DNA of 64,000 bases, taken from assembly GCA_002331385.1 (NCBI GenBank), contig DCYB01000012.1, positions 186,001 to 250,000 of the forward strand, read 5' to 3'. The notes under the pieces are model-generated. The model was not told the origin of the DNA. It saw only the letters and a list, made by a program, of their open reading frames with translations, and ran no database searches. Position 1 is the stretch's first letter. Each line of letters starts with the position of its first letter. Both the position numbers and the translations under genes were made by a program. Below are positions 8,307-17,728 of this stretch, piece after piece. The stretch is from Comamonadaceae bacterium UBA2121 (GTDB taxonomy: Bacteria; Pseudomonadota; Gammaproteobacteria; Burkholderiales; Burkholderiaceae_C).

Positions 8307-9578
8307 TCAAGTATCGACCCGAACGGCCTTGAGCGACACCAGAAGGTAGGCCAAATACACAAAGATTGCGCTGATTGTGTATGCAGCCGCAACAGCAGTC
8401 AGTCCGCCACGGGGAAATCCCAGCACGACGGAGAGCACCGCGCAAGCGAACAACAGGCATTGCCCGAGCAAACTGAGCGTGAGCCAACCGCGCCACGGCA
8501 GCAGGAACGCCAACGGACTGGCCACAAACCGCACGAAGCCCAGGGGCAACAGCACCAGCACCATGCGCACCAGCACATCGCCTTGCGCCGGGAACACCCA
8601 CGGCAGCACCCACGTCACCAGAATCCACGCCATCACATGCGCGGCGAGCGACAGCCCCGTCATGCGCAGGATGGCCTGTCGCACCGTGTCCAGCACGCCC
8701 TCGCCCGCACGCCCTGCCGCCACGACGCGTGCGCGCAAACGGTCGGCCAGCGCCAATCCGAACACGCTCGTCGGCAACATGGCGATGCGCAAGGCCAGCG
8801 CCGCCACACCGGCCGCCACGTCGCCACCCATCGCACCGATGAGCAGCACCTGTCCATGATTTGCGCTGGTGTTGAGCAGGAATCCGGGCAGCTCTGCGCG
8901 CACGAACCGCGCATGGCACGCCAGCACGCGCCACGGTCTTTGACGCGTGCGCTCCAGCGCGAAGCCCACCCGCCCGCGCACGATCGCGATCAGCCAACAC
9001 GCCCACGCGGCCAACGGAATCGTCCATTCGAGATAACTGTCGAGTTGCAGGGCCCACGCCACCATCAGCGCCACCACCATGGCCAGCGCAGGCGCGGCGC
9101 GCAGCGCGGCGGCCTTCACCACCTGACCACGCCGCGCCGAATGGGCTGCAAGAATCAACATACCGGCCTGTGGCAATACCGCGCAAGCACCGGCCCACAG
9201 CCACGCCGGCACGGAAGTGAACAGGGACACCAGCGCCAGCGCCAGCAACAGCGCCGCAGTGCACGCCCATGCACTGGTTTGCGCCAGTGAAAACAGGTCC
9301 GCCGCACGACGCGGGCGACGTTCGATCTGCCCCGCATATTCCAGCCGCAAGGTGATGGCGGCGGGCACCATGGCTACCAGCGCCAAGGCCTGTCCGAACG
9401 CGCCAAACCGCTCTGCGCCCGCCCACCACGAGACAACCCACGCGCAGAGAAAGAACGATGCATGCTGCGCCAGAGTCCAGAGCGCTGCGGCGCCCAGACT
9501 GTGCAACCAATGCGCTCCGCCCACGGGTGCTTGCGCCTGCGCGGGGCGCGCTGCGGTGGGCTGATCGTCCAGTGCCAT
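8307..9578 (-). CDS. Polysaccharide flippase (Wzx/MOP-type membrane protein)
   Basis: This 423-residue, very hydrophobic protein has about 12 predicted membrane segments spread over its whole length, consistent with the Wzx/RfbX branch of the MOP exporter superfamily that flips lipid-linked glycan units across the inner membrane. Sequence motifs in this family are weak, so the call rests on length, topology and its place between ugd and the transferase genes. No Wzy polymerase or Wzz chain-length regulator is present in the window, so a complete Wzy-dependent pathway cannot be assigned. Confidence 0.75.
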   Translation of the reverse strand: MALDDQPTAARPAQAQAPVGGAHWLHSLGAAALWTLAQHASFFLCAWVVSWWAGAERFGAFGQALALVAMVPAAITLRLEYAGQIERRPRRAADLFSLAQTSAWACTAALLLALALVSLFTSVPAWLWAGACAVLPQAGMLILAAHSARRGQVVKAAALRAAPALAMVVALMVAWALQLDSYLEWTIPLAAWACWLIAIVRGRVGFALERTRQRPWRVLACHARFVRAELPGFLLNTSANHGQVLLIGAMGGDVAAGVAALALRIAMLPTSVFGLALADRLRARVVAAGRAGEGVLDTVRQAILRMTGLSLAAHVMAWILVTWVLPWVFPAQGDVLVRMVLVLLPLGFVRFVASPLAFLLPWRGWLTLSLLGQCLLFACAVLSVVLGFPRGGLTAVAAAYTISAIFVYLAYLLVSLKAVRVDT

Positions 9579-9599
9579 TGCGCTGTGCTTCGCCGTGCT

Positions 9600-10985
9600 T
9601 CAGGCCGTACGGCGGCCCACGCCCTGATAGTGGAACCCGAGTCGGCGCATGTCCGCCGGATCGAACAGATTGCGGCCATCGAAAATCACGGGAGCCGCTA
9701 GGAGCTTGCGCAGCGCGCCAAAGTCGGGGCTGCGGTACGCCTTCCATTCCGTGGCGATCACCAGCGCATCGGCCCCCTCGCACGCCGACATCGGATCGTC
9801 CACGAAGGTGACATGGCTGCGCAAGCGATTGAGCTGCGGCGCACTTTCACCGGACATGAGTTGCTCCAGCGTATGCACCTGCGGATCGTGCGCCGTCACC
9901 TGCGCGCCCAGCGCCACCAGCCTGCGCACGATGTGGCGGCTGGGTGCTTCGCGCACATCGTCGGTCGCGGGCTTGAAGGTCAGCCCCCACAAGGCGATGG
10001 TGCGGCCTGCGAGCGAGCCACCAAAGTGCGCCTCGATGCGCGCCACGAAGCGCTCTTTCTGGGCATCGTTCACGGCACGTACGGCTTCCACCACACGCAT
10101 GCGCTCGCCCGCCTCGCGCGCGGTGTGGCAAATGGCGGCCACGTCCTTGGGAAAGCATGACCCGCCGTAGCCCAGTCCAGCATAGATGAAGTCGTACCCA
10201 ATGCGCCGGTCCGAACCAATGCCCTTGCGCACCTGCTCGATGTCGGCCCCCAGCGCATCGGCCAGATTCGCCATGTCGTTCATGAAGCTGATTTTCGTGG
10301 CCAGCAGGGCATTGGCCGCGTATTTGGTGAGTTCCGCACTGCGCACGTCCATCACAATGACGCGCTCGCGGTTGCGGTTGAATGGCGCGTAGGCCTGGCG
10401 CATCAGCGTCTCGGCCTTGCGCCCTGCGGCATCGCCGTTCACACCGATGACGATGCGGTCGGGGCGCATGAAGTCCTCCACCGCTGCGCCTTCCTTCAGG
10501 AATTCGGGATTGGACACCACGGCGAAATCCGGCAACCGCTTGCCGCCGGATGCACCTTGCTTGCGCTGTGCGAGCGCCGCCTGGATCGTCTCGCGCACCT
10601 TGTCAGCCGTGCCCACGGGAACCGTGGACTTGTCCACCACCACCAGGAAGCGCGACAGGTGCGCGCCGATCTCTTGCGCGGCGGCCAGCACCTGGCTGGT
10701 GTCGGCGCTGGAGTCCCCCTTGGGCGGCGTGCCCACGGCGATGAAAAGGATGTCCGCGTGCCGCACCCCCTCGCGCATGCTGGTGGTGAAACTCAAGCGG
10801 CCTTCGCGCAGGTTCTTGGCGATCAGTTCGGCCAGTCCCGGCTCGAAGATGGGCACCTGCGCGGCCCGCAGTTGCGCCACGCGGTCATCGTCACGGTCCA
10901 CGCAGATGACATGGTTGCCCAATTCGGCAAAACACGCGGCAGACACCAGCCCCACATATCCCGCGCCCACTATGGTGATTTTCAT
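9600..10985 (-). CDS. ugd: UDP-glucose 6-dehydrogenase
   Basis: This 461-residue NAD-dependent enzyme oxidises UDP-glucose to UDP-glucuronate. It has the N-terminal Rossmann motif KITIVGAGYVG, the KSTVPVGTADKV segment, SNPEFLKEG, and the catalytic cysteine C277 in GYGGSCFPKD. The C-terminal UDP-binding domain is present. The ATG at 10985 starts the canonical MKITIVGAGYVG and is preceded by a CGGAAG ribosome site; an extension to 11120 is not credible. As the first gene of the minus-strand glycan cluster it probably supplies UDP-GlcA. The divergent lysS gene starts 160 bp away, so both promoters should lie in that gap. Confidence 0.96.
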   Translation of the reverse strand: MKITIVGAGYVGLVSAACFAELGNHVICVDRDDDRVAQLRAAQVPIFEPGLAELIAKNLREGRLSFTTSMREGVRHADILFIAVGTPPKGDSSADTSQVLAAAQEIGAHLSRFLVVVDKSTVPVGTADKVRETIQAALAQRKQGASGGKRLPDFAVVSNPEFLKEGAAVEDFMRPDRIVIGVNGDAAGRKAETLMRQAYAPFNRNRERVIVMDVRSAELTKYAANALLATKISFMNDMANLADALGADIEQVRKGIGSDRRIGYDFIYAGLGYGGSCFPKDVAAICHTAREAGERMRVVEAVRAVNDAQKERFVARIEAHFGGSLAGRTIALWGLTFKPATDDVREAPSRHIVRRLVALGAQVTAHDPQVHTLEQLMSGESAPQLNRLRSHVTFVDDPMSACEGADALVIATEWKAYRSPDFGALRKLLAAPVIFDGRNLFDPADMRRLGFHYQGVGRRTA

Positions 10986-11144
10986 AACTTCCGATCGCTG
11001 ATTGTTCCCCTCGAAACCCCTCTTCGGACCCTTTCCCCCCGCAACAACTAAAATGAAGGGTTTGACGGCGCGCAGCACACCGCTCGCTGGGAAGATGCCC
11101 GTGCCGCCGCTATTGTCCACCTTCCCGGCCCACAGCCCACATTT

Positions 11145-12680
11145 ATGTCTTCAGATCAGCCTACCTCCCCTGCAGTCAACACGGATGAGAACCAGCTCAT
11201 CGCCGAGCGCCGCGAAAAACTCAAGGCCCTGCGCGAGATTCAGGCTCAGGGCAAAGGCGTGGCGTTCCCCAACGATTTCAAGCCCGCCGACCGCGCGCAG
11301 GCGCTGTCCGATGCGCATGGCGCGACCGAGTCCGAGGCGCTGGAATCGCACAACATCACCGTTAGCGTGGCGGGCCGCATGATGCTCAAGCGCGTCATGG
11401 GAAAGGCCAGCTTTGCCACCGTGCAAGACGCCACCGGCCGCATCCAGCTTTACGTGACCCGCGACGCCGTGGGCGAAGAAGCCTATGCCGACTTCAAGAA
11501 ATGGGATCTGGGCGACATCATCGGCGCCGAAGGCACACTGATGAAGACCAAGACCGGGGAGTTGTCGGTGAAGGTATCGCGCATCCGCATGCTCACCAAG
11601 AGCCTGCGCCCCATGCCCGACAAGTTCCACGGTGTGGCCGATCAGGAAGTGAAGTACCGCCAGCGCTACGTCGACCTGATGACCGACGAGGCCGCGCGCC
11701 AGCGCTTCGTTGCGCGCAGCAAGGCTGTGGCCGGCATCCGCAACTTCATGGTGGAGCACGGCTTCCTGGAAGTGGAAACGCCCATGCTGCACCCGATCCC
11801 TGGCGGCGCCAACGCCAAGCCGTTCGTCACGCACCACAACGCGCTCGATCAGGAGATGTACCTGCGCATTGCGCCCGAGCTGTACCTCAAGCGCCTGATC
11901 GTGGGCGGTTTCGAGCGCGTGTTCGAGATCAACCGCAACTTCCGCAACGAAGGCATCTCGGTGCGCCACAACCCCGAGTTCACGATGATGGAGTTCTACG
12001 CGGCGTACTGGAACTACCGCGACGTGATGGACTTCACCGAAGCCATCGTGCGCGACGCCGCGCAACAGGCCACCGGTTCGCTGTCGCTGACCTACGGCGG
12101 CAAGCCCGTGGACCTGTCCAAGCCGTTTGAGCGCATGACCATTCCCGAAGCCATCGTGAAGCACACAGATGCGGGCGAGAACGTCACCAACCGAGAGTGG
12201 CTCACCAACGCGCTGAGGAAGCTCGGCATGAACGAGGAGAAGGACAAGCTCTCCGCGCGCACCATCGCTAGCCTGCAAGTGCTGTACTTTGAAGAAGTCG
12301 TCGAAGAAAAGCTCTGGAACCCCACCTTCATCATGGAGCACCCGACGGAAATCTCGCCGCTGGCACGTGCCAATGACGAGCGCCCCGAGGTCACCGAGCG
12401 CTTCGAGCTCTACATCACGGGCCGCGAATTCGGCAATGGCTTCTCGGAGTTGAACGACGCTGAGGACCAGGCCGCTCGCTTCAACGCCCAGGTCACCGCC
12501 AAGGATAGCGGCGACGACGAAGCCATGTACTTCGACCACGACTTCGTGCGTGCGCTCGAATACGGCATGCCGCCCACCGGCGGCTGCGGCATCGGCATGG
12601 ACCGACTGATGATGCTGCTGACCGACAGCCCCAGCATTCGCGACATCATCCTGTTCCCGGCATTGCGTCGCGAGCAGTAA
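11145..12680 (+). CDS. lysS: Lysyl-tRNA synthetase, class II
   Basis: This 511-residue class II aminoacyl-tRNA synthetase has an N-terminal OB-fold anticodon-binding domain (ITVSVAGRMMLKRVMGKASF) and a C-terminal catalytic domain. Motif 2 is visible as FERVFEINRNFRNEGIS-xRHNPEFT, and motif 3 as the GCGIGMDRLMML stretch near the C-terminus. Length and motif order match bacterial LysS. It is followed after about 105 bp by the response-regulator gene on the same strand. Confidence 0.98.
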   Translation: MSSDQPTSPAVNTDENQLIAERREKLKALREIQAQGKGVAFPNDFKPADRAQALSDAHGATESEALESHNITVSVAGRMMLKRVMGKASFATVQDATGRIQLYVTRDAVGEEAYADFKKWDLGDIIGAEGTLMKTKTGELSVKVSRIRMLTKSLRPMPDKFHGVADQEVKYRQRYVDLMTDEAARQRFVARSKAVAGIRNFMVEHGFLEVETPMLHPIPGGANAKPFVTHHNALDQEMYLRIAPELYLKRLIVGGFERVFEINRNFRNEGISVRHNPEFTMMEFYAAYWNYRDVMDFTEAIVRDAAQQATGSLSLTYGGKPVDLSKPFERMTIPEAIVKHTDAGENVTNREWLTNALRKLGMNEEKDKLSARTIASLQVLYFEEVVEEKLWNPTFIMEHPTEISPLARANDERPEVTERFELYITGREFGNGFSELNDAEDQAARFNAQVTAKDSGDDEAMYFDHDFVRALEYGMPPTGGCGIGMDRLMMLLTDSPSIRDIILFPALRREQ

Positions 12681-12787
12681 CAAGTCGCATCAAACGGCGC
12701 TACACTGCTCAATAGAAGTTCGCAATCACCAGCAACTGCTATTGAGCAGCCTTTTATCCAGTGAGGCGGTGAACTTCTCCAGCCCTC

Positions 12788-13831
12788 ATGACAAAGAAGC
12801 AGCCCTTTATCGACTCCAGTCTGCATCCCTCGCAGACACCCACAGCCGATCGCCCGTTTTCCGTGTTGCTGGTGGAGGACTTGGCGTCCGTGCGCGCCGC
12901 GCTTGCCAGCGAATTGCGCTTGGCTGGCGTCTCGCACGTAATGGAAGCGGCCAACGCGGATCAGGCGCTCAGCCAGTTCGAGCAGTTCCGCCCCGACATG
13001 GTCCTGCTGGACGTGCGCTTGCCCGGCGACCACGATGGCTACTGGGTCGCACAGCGCATGCGTGAGCTGGAGCCCGGCGGCTGGACACCGATCATTTTTC
13101 TCTCCGGCCTCGATGGCGAACTCGACGTCTGGCGCGGCATCGAAGCCGGTGGCGACGACTACCTCGTCAAACCGGTGCGCCCAATCGTGCTGGCAGCCAA
13201 GTTGCGCGCCATGCGCCGACTGCATGAGATGCAACAGCGCCTCGTCACGCTCTCCGACGAACTGCACGTTGCCAACCAGCGCCTTAACGATCTGGTGGAA
13301 CTCGATCCTCTTACCGGGCTCGTGAACCGGCGCGGCTTCGACCGCATCCTGCACGCGGAAATCCTCGCGGCGAAAAGGGACAACTCTCCACTCACGCTGA
13401 TGCTGTGCGACTTGGATCACTTCAAGCGCTACAACGATGCCATCGGCCACGTGGAAGGCGACCGCTGCCTGCGCGAACTCGGACGGGTGCTGCGCGATGT
13501 GTGCATGCGTCCACGCGATGTAGCCGCACGCTATGGTGGCGAAGAGTTCGCCCTCATCCTGCCCAACACCCCACGTGCAGGCGCCATGACCTTTGCGCGC
13601 GCGCTAGGCGGGCTACTCAAGACACGCAACATCCACCACCCCGATTCACCGCTCGGCCCCGTGCTCACGCTGTCTGGTGGCATCACCACCTGTATTCCGG
13701 ACGATGTCACCAGCGCCGTCACCATGGTCATGCGCGCCGACGAAGCGCTGTATGCCGCTAAGGCGCAAGGCCGCGACCGGTTCTTCAGTTTTGAAATGCA
13801 GATGGACACCGTGGCCCAGCGCAATCCTTGA
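12788..13831 (+). CDS. Response regulator with GGDEF diguanylate cyclase domain
   Basis: This 347-residue protein has an N-terminal receiver domain and a C-terminal diguanylate cyclase domain. The receiver shows the acidic pair E30-D31, the phospho-acceptor D75 in LLDVRLPG, and K128 in LVKPVRP. A short linker helix (~135-170) leads into the GGDEF domain, with DPLTGLVNRRGF and the active-site GGEEF at 250-254. RPRD at 241-244 sits five residues ahead of GGEEF, the position of the allosteric I-site, so product inhibition by c-di-GMP is expected. The architecture is PleD/WspR-like with a single receiver. No cognate kinase is adjacent. Confidence 0.92.
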   Translation: MTKKQPFIDSSLHPSQTPTADRPFSVLLVEDLASVRAALASELRLAGVSHVMEAANADQALSQFEQFRPDMVLLDVRLPGDHDGYWVAQRMRELEPGGWTPIIFLSGLDGELDVWRGIEAGGDDYLVKPVRPIVLAAKLRAMRRLHEMQQRLVTLSDELHVANQRLNDLVELDPLTGLVNRRGFDRILHAEILAAKRDNSPLTLMLCDLDHFKRYNDAIGHVEGDRCLRELGRVLRDVCMRPRDVAARYGGEEFALILPNTPRAGAMTFARALGGLLKTRNIHHPDSPLGPVLTLSGGITTCIPDDVTSAVTMVMRADEALYAAKAQGRDRFFSFEMQMDTVAQRNP

Positions 13832-14069
13832 CCTGCCATAGTCCGCAACACTCCAGCGCTTATAGTAGTGCGATACCATGATCGCGCCACTGCATTTGCA
13901 GATGCTGTGCCGCACATCGCGCCGCCCCGCACGGGCAGCGCCAGTACCACTTACCACAACGCACACGCGCAAACTCCCGTGCGCTGACGCTGCTCTTGCC
14001 CGGCAGTGCCGGCGCAGACCACTGCTTTTGAATACGCTCTGCCTGACCTGTCAACGCTCTGTAGATAAC

Positions 14070-14720
14070 ATGATTCGCTGGAAAACCCATCTCCCTGTCT
14101 GGATGCAGGATTGGCTGGACCTCATCATCCCCGGGGTGCAAATCATCCTTATCATCGTCGCGGCCATGCTGCTGCAGCGCCTACTCAAGCGCGTCATCCA
14201 CAGAGCAAGCGATCACTACCAGTTTCCGCACGAACTGCTGATGCCCGTGACCACGGTGGTGCGCTGGATCATCATCATCAGCGCCGCACTCATGGTGCTG
14301 GAGCGCATGGGCGTATCCGCATCGGTGCTCTGGACCGCCTTCACCGGATTTGCCACCGTGGGCGCGGTGGCGTTCTTCGCCGCGTGGAGTGTGCTCTCCA
14401 ATCTGTTCTGCGCGTTCCTCATCTTCACCGTAGGCCCGTTTCGCGTGGGCGACCACATCGAAGTGCTCGACACCGCAGAAAAGCCCGGCGCGGTCGGCAG
14501 GGTGGTCGACATCAACCTGCTCTACACCACGCTGGAAGACTCCACAGCCTCCGAACCCGGCACGCTGCTGCAGATCCCCAATGCGCTCATCTTCCAGCGC
14601 GTCGTGCGCCGTTGGCGCGCTGGCACGCCGCTGCCCGAGGACAAGCTGCACAAGCCCGCGCCGCCCGACACCGGGGCTCCCGATGCGCCCGCGGCCCCCA
14701 AGCCCGCCACGTTTCCGTAA
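14070..14720 (+). CDS. Small MscS-type mechanosensitive channel
   Basis: This 216-residue protein resembles a minimal MscS channel, with three membrane helices (about residues 17-37, 60-78 and 88-122). The third has the Gly/Ala-rich pore-lining pattern GFATVGAVAFFAAWSVLSNL at 93-112, followed by the FRVGDHIEV entry to the beta domain. The cytoplasmic part is short and ends in a Pro/Ala-rich tail, so the large vestibule of E. coli MscS is reduced. The ATG at 14070 was preferred to an in-frame start at 13878, whose extra residues are Cys/Arg-rich and not membrane-like. Confidence 0.87.
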   Translation: MIRWKTHLPVWMQDWLDLIIPGVQIILIIVAAMLLQRLLKRVIHRASDHYQFPHELLMPVTTVVRWIIIISAALMVLERMGVSASVLWTAFTGFATVGAVAFFAAWSVLSNLFCAFLIFTVGPFRVGDHIEVLDTAEKPGAVGRVVDINLLYTTLEDSTASEPGTLLQIPNALIFQRVVRRWRAGTPLPEDKLHKPAPPDTGAPDAPAAPKPATFP

Positions 14721-14740
14721 AGCAGCGCTGCGCGGCGGAG

Positions 14741-15796
14741 TTACTCGCCCAGACACACCCCGATATCGCGCGCCGTCACCAGCAGCGCATCGTCCAGCGG
14801 AATCGTGCGCTGAACGTGCGCAACGTCCGACATCGGCACGCTGGTGATGGCCCCGCATTGCAGCGTTACCATGCGCCCGTGAACGCCTTGCAGCAGCAAC
14901 TGCGCGGCATGGTGCCCAAAGCGCGTTGCGAGCACGCGATCAAACGGTGTCGGATCGCCACCGCGCTGCAAGTGTCCCAGCACCGTGGCGCGCACTTCGC
15001 TCTCCAGATGCGGCTGCAAGCGCTCGCGCAGTACATGCGCCACGCCCCCCAGACGCACCGGATCGGGACTGCCCTGCACCACCTGCCGCACCGTCAGATC
15101 GGTGCCTCGCTCCTTGGCACCCTCACCCATGCAGATGACGGTGTAACGCTGGTCGTTCTCGCGCTGACGGCAGCGCTCGATCACACTCTCCAGTCGGAAA
15201 TCGATCTCCGGCAGCAAGATGATGTCCGCCCCCGCCGCCAGTCCGGACTCCAGCGCGATCCAGCCCGCGTGGCGTCCCATGGTCTCCACGATCATCACGC
15301 GGTGGTGGCTGAAGGCCGTGCTGTCCATGCGCCGCAAGCCCTCCGTCGCGGTAGCCACTGCGGTGTCAAAGCCGAAGCTGCGCTCGCAGAATGCGATGTC
15401 GTTGTCGATGGTCTTGGGCACGCCCACGCAGGGCAGTCCGATGCGCTGATGCAGGCCATGGGCCAGCGACATGGTCCCGTCGCCCCCGATCACCACCAGC
15501 ACGTCCAGCCCCAGCGCGGCCACGTTGCGCGCCACCTGCTGCGTGGTGGCCTCGTCGCGCAAGGGATTGGCGCTGTTGCTCGTGCCCAGCAAGGTGCCGC
15601 CCGTGTGCAGGATGCCGGACACATCACGCCACGTCAGTGGGCGCACGCGCGGCTGCTCATGCATCAGCCCGGCAAAGCCGTCTTCGATGCCGATCACCTC
15701 GCACTGTCCATGGTGAATCAGGGACTTGGTCACCGCGCGGATCACCGCGTTCAGCCCCGGACAATCACCGCCACCTGTCAAAACTCCCACACGCAT
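14741..15796 (-). CDS. 6-phosphofructokinase, mixed ATP/PPi motif type
   Basis: This 351-residue phosphofructokinase-family enzyme phosphorylates fructose 6-phosphate at C1. The N-terminal GVLTGGGDCPGLN loop and the MGRHAGWIA and CMGEGAKE segments are clear. At the donor site it combines GGDGT (104-108), as in ATP-dependent enzymes, with PKTIDND (127-133), where the lysine is usual in PPi-dependent enzymes. This mixture is known in a subgroup that includes actinobacterial ATP enzymes, so ATP use is more likely but not certain. It stands alone, convergent with the MscS gene and 94 bp downstream of the SDR gene. Confidence 0.9.
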   Translation of the reverse strand: MRVGVLTGGGDCPGLNAVIRAVTKSLIHHGQCEVIGIEDGFAGLMHEQPRVRPLTWRDVSGILHTGGTLLGTSNSANPLRDEATTQQVARNVAALGLDVLVVIGGDGTMSLAHGLHQRIGLPCVGVPKTIDNDIAFCERSFGFDTAVATATEGLRRMDSTAFSHHRVMIVETMGRHAGWIALESGLAAGADIILLPEIDFRLESVIERCRQRENDQRYTVICMGEGAKERGTDLTVRQVVQGSPDPVRLGGVAHVLRERLQPHLESEVRATVLGHLQRGGDPTPFDRVLATRFGHHAAQLLLQGVHGRMVTLQCGAITSVPMSDVAHVQRTIPLDDALLVTARDIGVCLGE

Positions 15797-15890
15797 GCGA
15801 ACGCTCTCCCTTTCAATTTCGTGTTGAAACGATGGGCTTCATCATCGCATGCACACGCTGTGGAAAGCGCTGTCCGTGCGCAGAAATGGT

Positions 15891-16679
15891 TCAGCGCATC
15901 ACCAGTCCGCCATCCACGGTAAGCACCTGTCCCGTCATGAAACGGCTCAGGTCCGACGCCAGAAAGAGCACCGGCCCTGCCACGTCGTCCGGGATGGCCA
16001 GACGCCGCAGCGGCGTCGCCGCCATCAGCGACTCGCGGAACGACTCTTTGGTCTGACGGCTACCCTCTGTGGGATAGACCAGTCCCGGCGCAACACAGTT
16101 CACACGGATGCCAAGCGGGCCCAGCTCACTCGCCAGATTGCGGCTGAACGCCACCAGCGCGGACTTGGCCGTGGTGTAGTCGTGATACGGCACCACAGGT
16201 TGGTCCACCAGATTGGTGACGATGTTCACCATGCTGCCGCCCCCGCGCTGGCGCATGTGCACAAGCGCCGCGCGACAGACATGGAACGCGGCGCCAACCG
16301 CGCCATCGAACTGCTGTTGATAGTCGCTCCACGCCAGATCATCAAAAAGCGGCCGCCGCTCCGGATCGAAGGCATATGGTTTGAACGCGTTGTTGACCAC
16401 AATGTCGATGCCGCCAGCCTCCCGCACTACGCTGTCCACCATGGCCTGCACCGCAGCGGGAGAGCCAACGTCGGCCTTCACCGCCCACGCATCCCCGCCA
16501 ACGGCCTGACATGCCGCCACCGTCTGCGCAGCCGCCGCGTCGTTGGAAAGGTAGTTGATGGCCACCGTCGCGCCTTCCCGCGCGAATGCGGTGGCGATGG
16601 CAGCGCCAATGCCCCGGCTCGCGCCGGTGACCAGCACGACCTTGCCGCGCAAATTCAGGGCTGATGACTGCTGCGTCAT
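15891..16679 (-). CDS. SDR family oxidoreductase, last gene of TPP-riboswitch operon
   Basis: This 262-residue classical short-chain dehydrogenase has the TGASRGIG cofactor loop (18-25), NNA at 96-98 and the YxxxK pair Y168/K172. The residue 13 before the tyrosine, normally the catalytic Ser, is Thr155 (NIVTN), an uncommon but chemically conservative swap. The ATG at 16679 begins one base after the stop of the substrate-binding protein gene, so it is cotranscribed with the ABC transporter and LuxE/LuxC-like genes. By context it could reduce the aldehyde made by the LuxC-like enzyme to an alcohol (inference). FabG-like annotation by homology would be misleading here. Confidence 0.88.
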   Translation of the reverse strand: MTQQSSALNLRGKVVLVTGASRGIGAAIATAFAREGATVAINYLSNDAAAAQTVAACQAVGGDAWAVKADVGSPAAVQAMVDSVVREAGGIDIVVNNAFKPYAFDPERRPLFDDLAWSDYQQQFDGAVGAAFHVCRAALVHMRQRGGGSMVNIVTNLVDQPVVPYHDYTTAKSALVAFSRNLASELGPLGIRVNCVAPGLVYPTEGSRQTKESFRESLMAATPLRRLAIPDDVAGPVLFLASDLSRFMTGQVLTVDGGLVMR

Positions 16680-16680
16680 C

Positions 16681-17715
16681 TCAGGCTCCCGGCAGCAGGC
16701 TGGTGTCCACCACGTCCGCCACGTTGATCTGCCGCTGCACCATTCCGAGCGCACGATAGGTGTCCGCGCCCTTTTGCAGTGCAGCCATGTCGAAGCGACC
16801 CAGCGCAGGCGCCGACGCACCTGCCTTGCCTGGAGCGGAGGGCAGCGACGCCGCGTTGCGCAGGCGAATCACCTCCAGATTGATGTCCCGCTGCGTGCCA
16901 TCGATGGCCCGCTTCATGGCCAGTGTGGCCGCCTCCTCGGGGTTGGCGATCATCCATGCGGCGCTGTCCCGGTACGCGCGCAAGAATGCCTTGAGCAGGT
17001 CTTTCTTGTGCGTCAGCGACTCTTCACGCACCACGAACATATCGCTGGAAATGTTGAGGTGGTCGCGCACCGGAATCACGTGGATCTCACCCATGCCCTT
17101 GCGCATGCCCACGGCCAGGCCGGTATCGGTCGCGGCAGTCGCATCCACCTGCCCTTGCATCAATGGTGCAAAGTTGAGCAGTCCCGTCACGACGATGGTC
17201 ACGTCCGACTCCTTCAGTCCGGCTTGATGCAACAGAACCAGCAGGTTTTGCCGCGTGCCGCTGGACAGGCTGTACACGCCAATCTTCCTGCCCTTCAGAT
17301 CGGAAGGCTTCTGGATGCCGGACGTCTTCAGCGACACCACGTTGAACACGTTCTGTGGGTAGATGTCGTAGATCGCGACCAGCTTTTCGCCCTTGTCCAA
17401 CGCCATGAAAAACGAGCCGGGATCGGTGAAGGCCACATCCGCCTGGCCGCTCAGCAGGTTGCGGATCGCGTCACCGCCCCCTGCGCCCGGCAGATAGACC
17501 AGGTCCACGCCTTGCGCCTTGAAAAAGCCCTTGTCGGGCTCGGCCAGAATGTTCGTGATCTCGCTGATGGGCTTGCTCCAGCCCGCGAGGCGCACCTTGC
17601 CTTGCGTGGATGCGGCCATGCCAGAACCTGCGAGCGTCATTGCAGAAAACCCCGCGCCAGCGGCGAGCACGCTGCGGCGTGAGACGGAGAACGGGAATGT
17701 CGATTCGGTGTGCAT
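16681..17715 (-). CDS. NMT1/SsuA-type ABC transporter substrate-binding protein (thiamin-precursor candidate)
   Basis: This 344-residue periplasmic binding protein has a Tat-like leader: SRRSVL at 12-17, then a hydrophobic stretch and a GMAAS cleavage region. The mature part has the NMT1/THI5 and SsuA fold signatures: EPDKGFFKAQGVDLVYLP, GQADVAFTDPGSFF and SDLKGRKIGVYS. Such proteins bind small sulfonates, nitrate or pyrimidine precursors of thiamin (ThiY). The upstream TPP riboswitch favours a thiamin-related ligand. The ATG at 17715 follows the permease stop by 13 bp; longer frames lack a signal peptide. Confidence 0.88.
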   Translation of the reverse strand: MHTESTFPFSVSRRSVLAAGAGFSAMTLAGSGMAASTQGKVRLAGWSKPISEITNILAEPDKGFFKAQGVDLVYLPGAGGGDAIRNLLSGQADVAFTDPGSFFMALDKGEKLVAIYDIYPQNVFNVVSLKTSGIQKPSDLKGRKIGVYSLSSGTRQNLLVLLHQAGLKESDVTIVVTGLLNFAPLMQGQVDATAATDTGLAVGMRKGMGEIHVIPVRDHLNISSDMFVVREESLTHKKDLLKAFLRAYRDSAAWMIANPEEAATLAMKRAIDGTQRDINLEVIRLRNAASLPSAPGKAGASAPALGRFDMAALQKGADTYRALGMVQRQINVADVVDTSLLPGA

Positions 17716-17728
17716 GTGGGCAAAGTAA

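Noticed and set aside
7533..9290. A 585-codon plus-strand frame across the glycan cluster
   Set aside because: It crosses three well-supported minus-strand genes and is extremely His/Arg/Gln-rich without any domain.
11151..12683. A 510-codon open frame antisense to lysS
   Set aside because: Composition is that of a shadow frame, and it lies exactly over lysS, which has all class II synthetase motifs.
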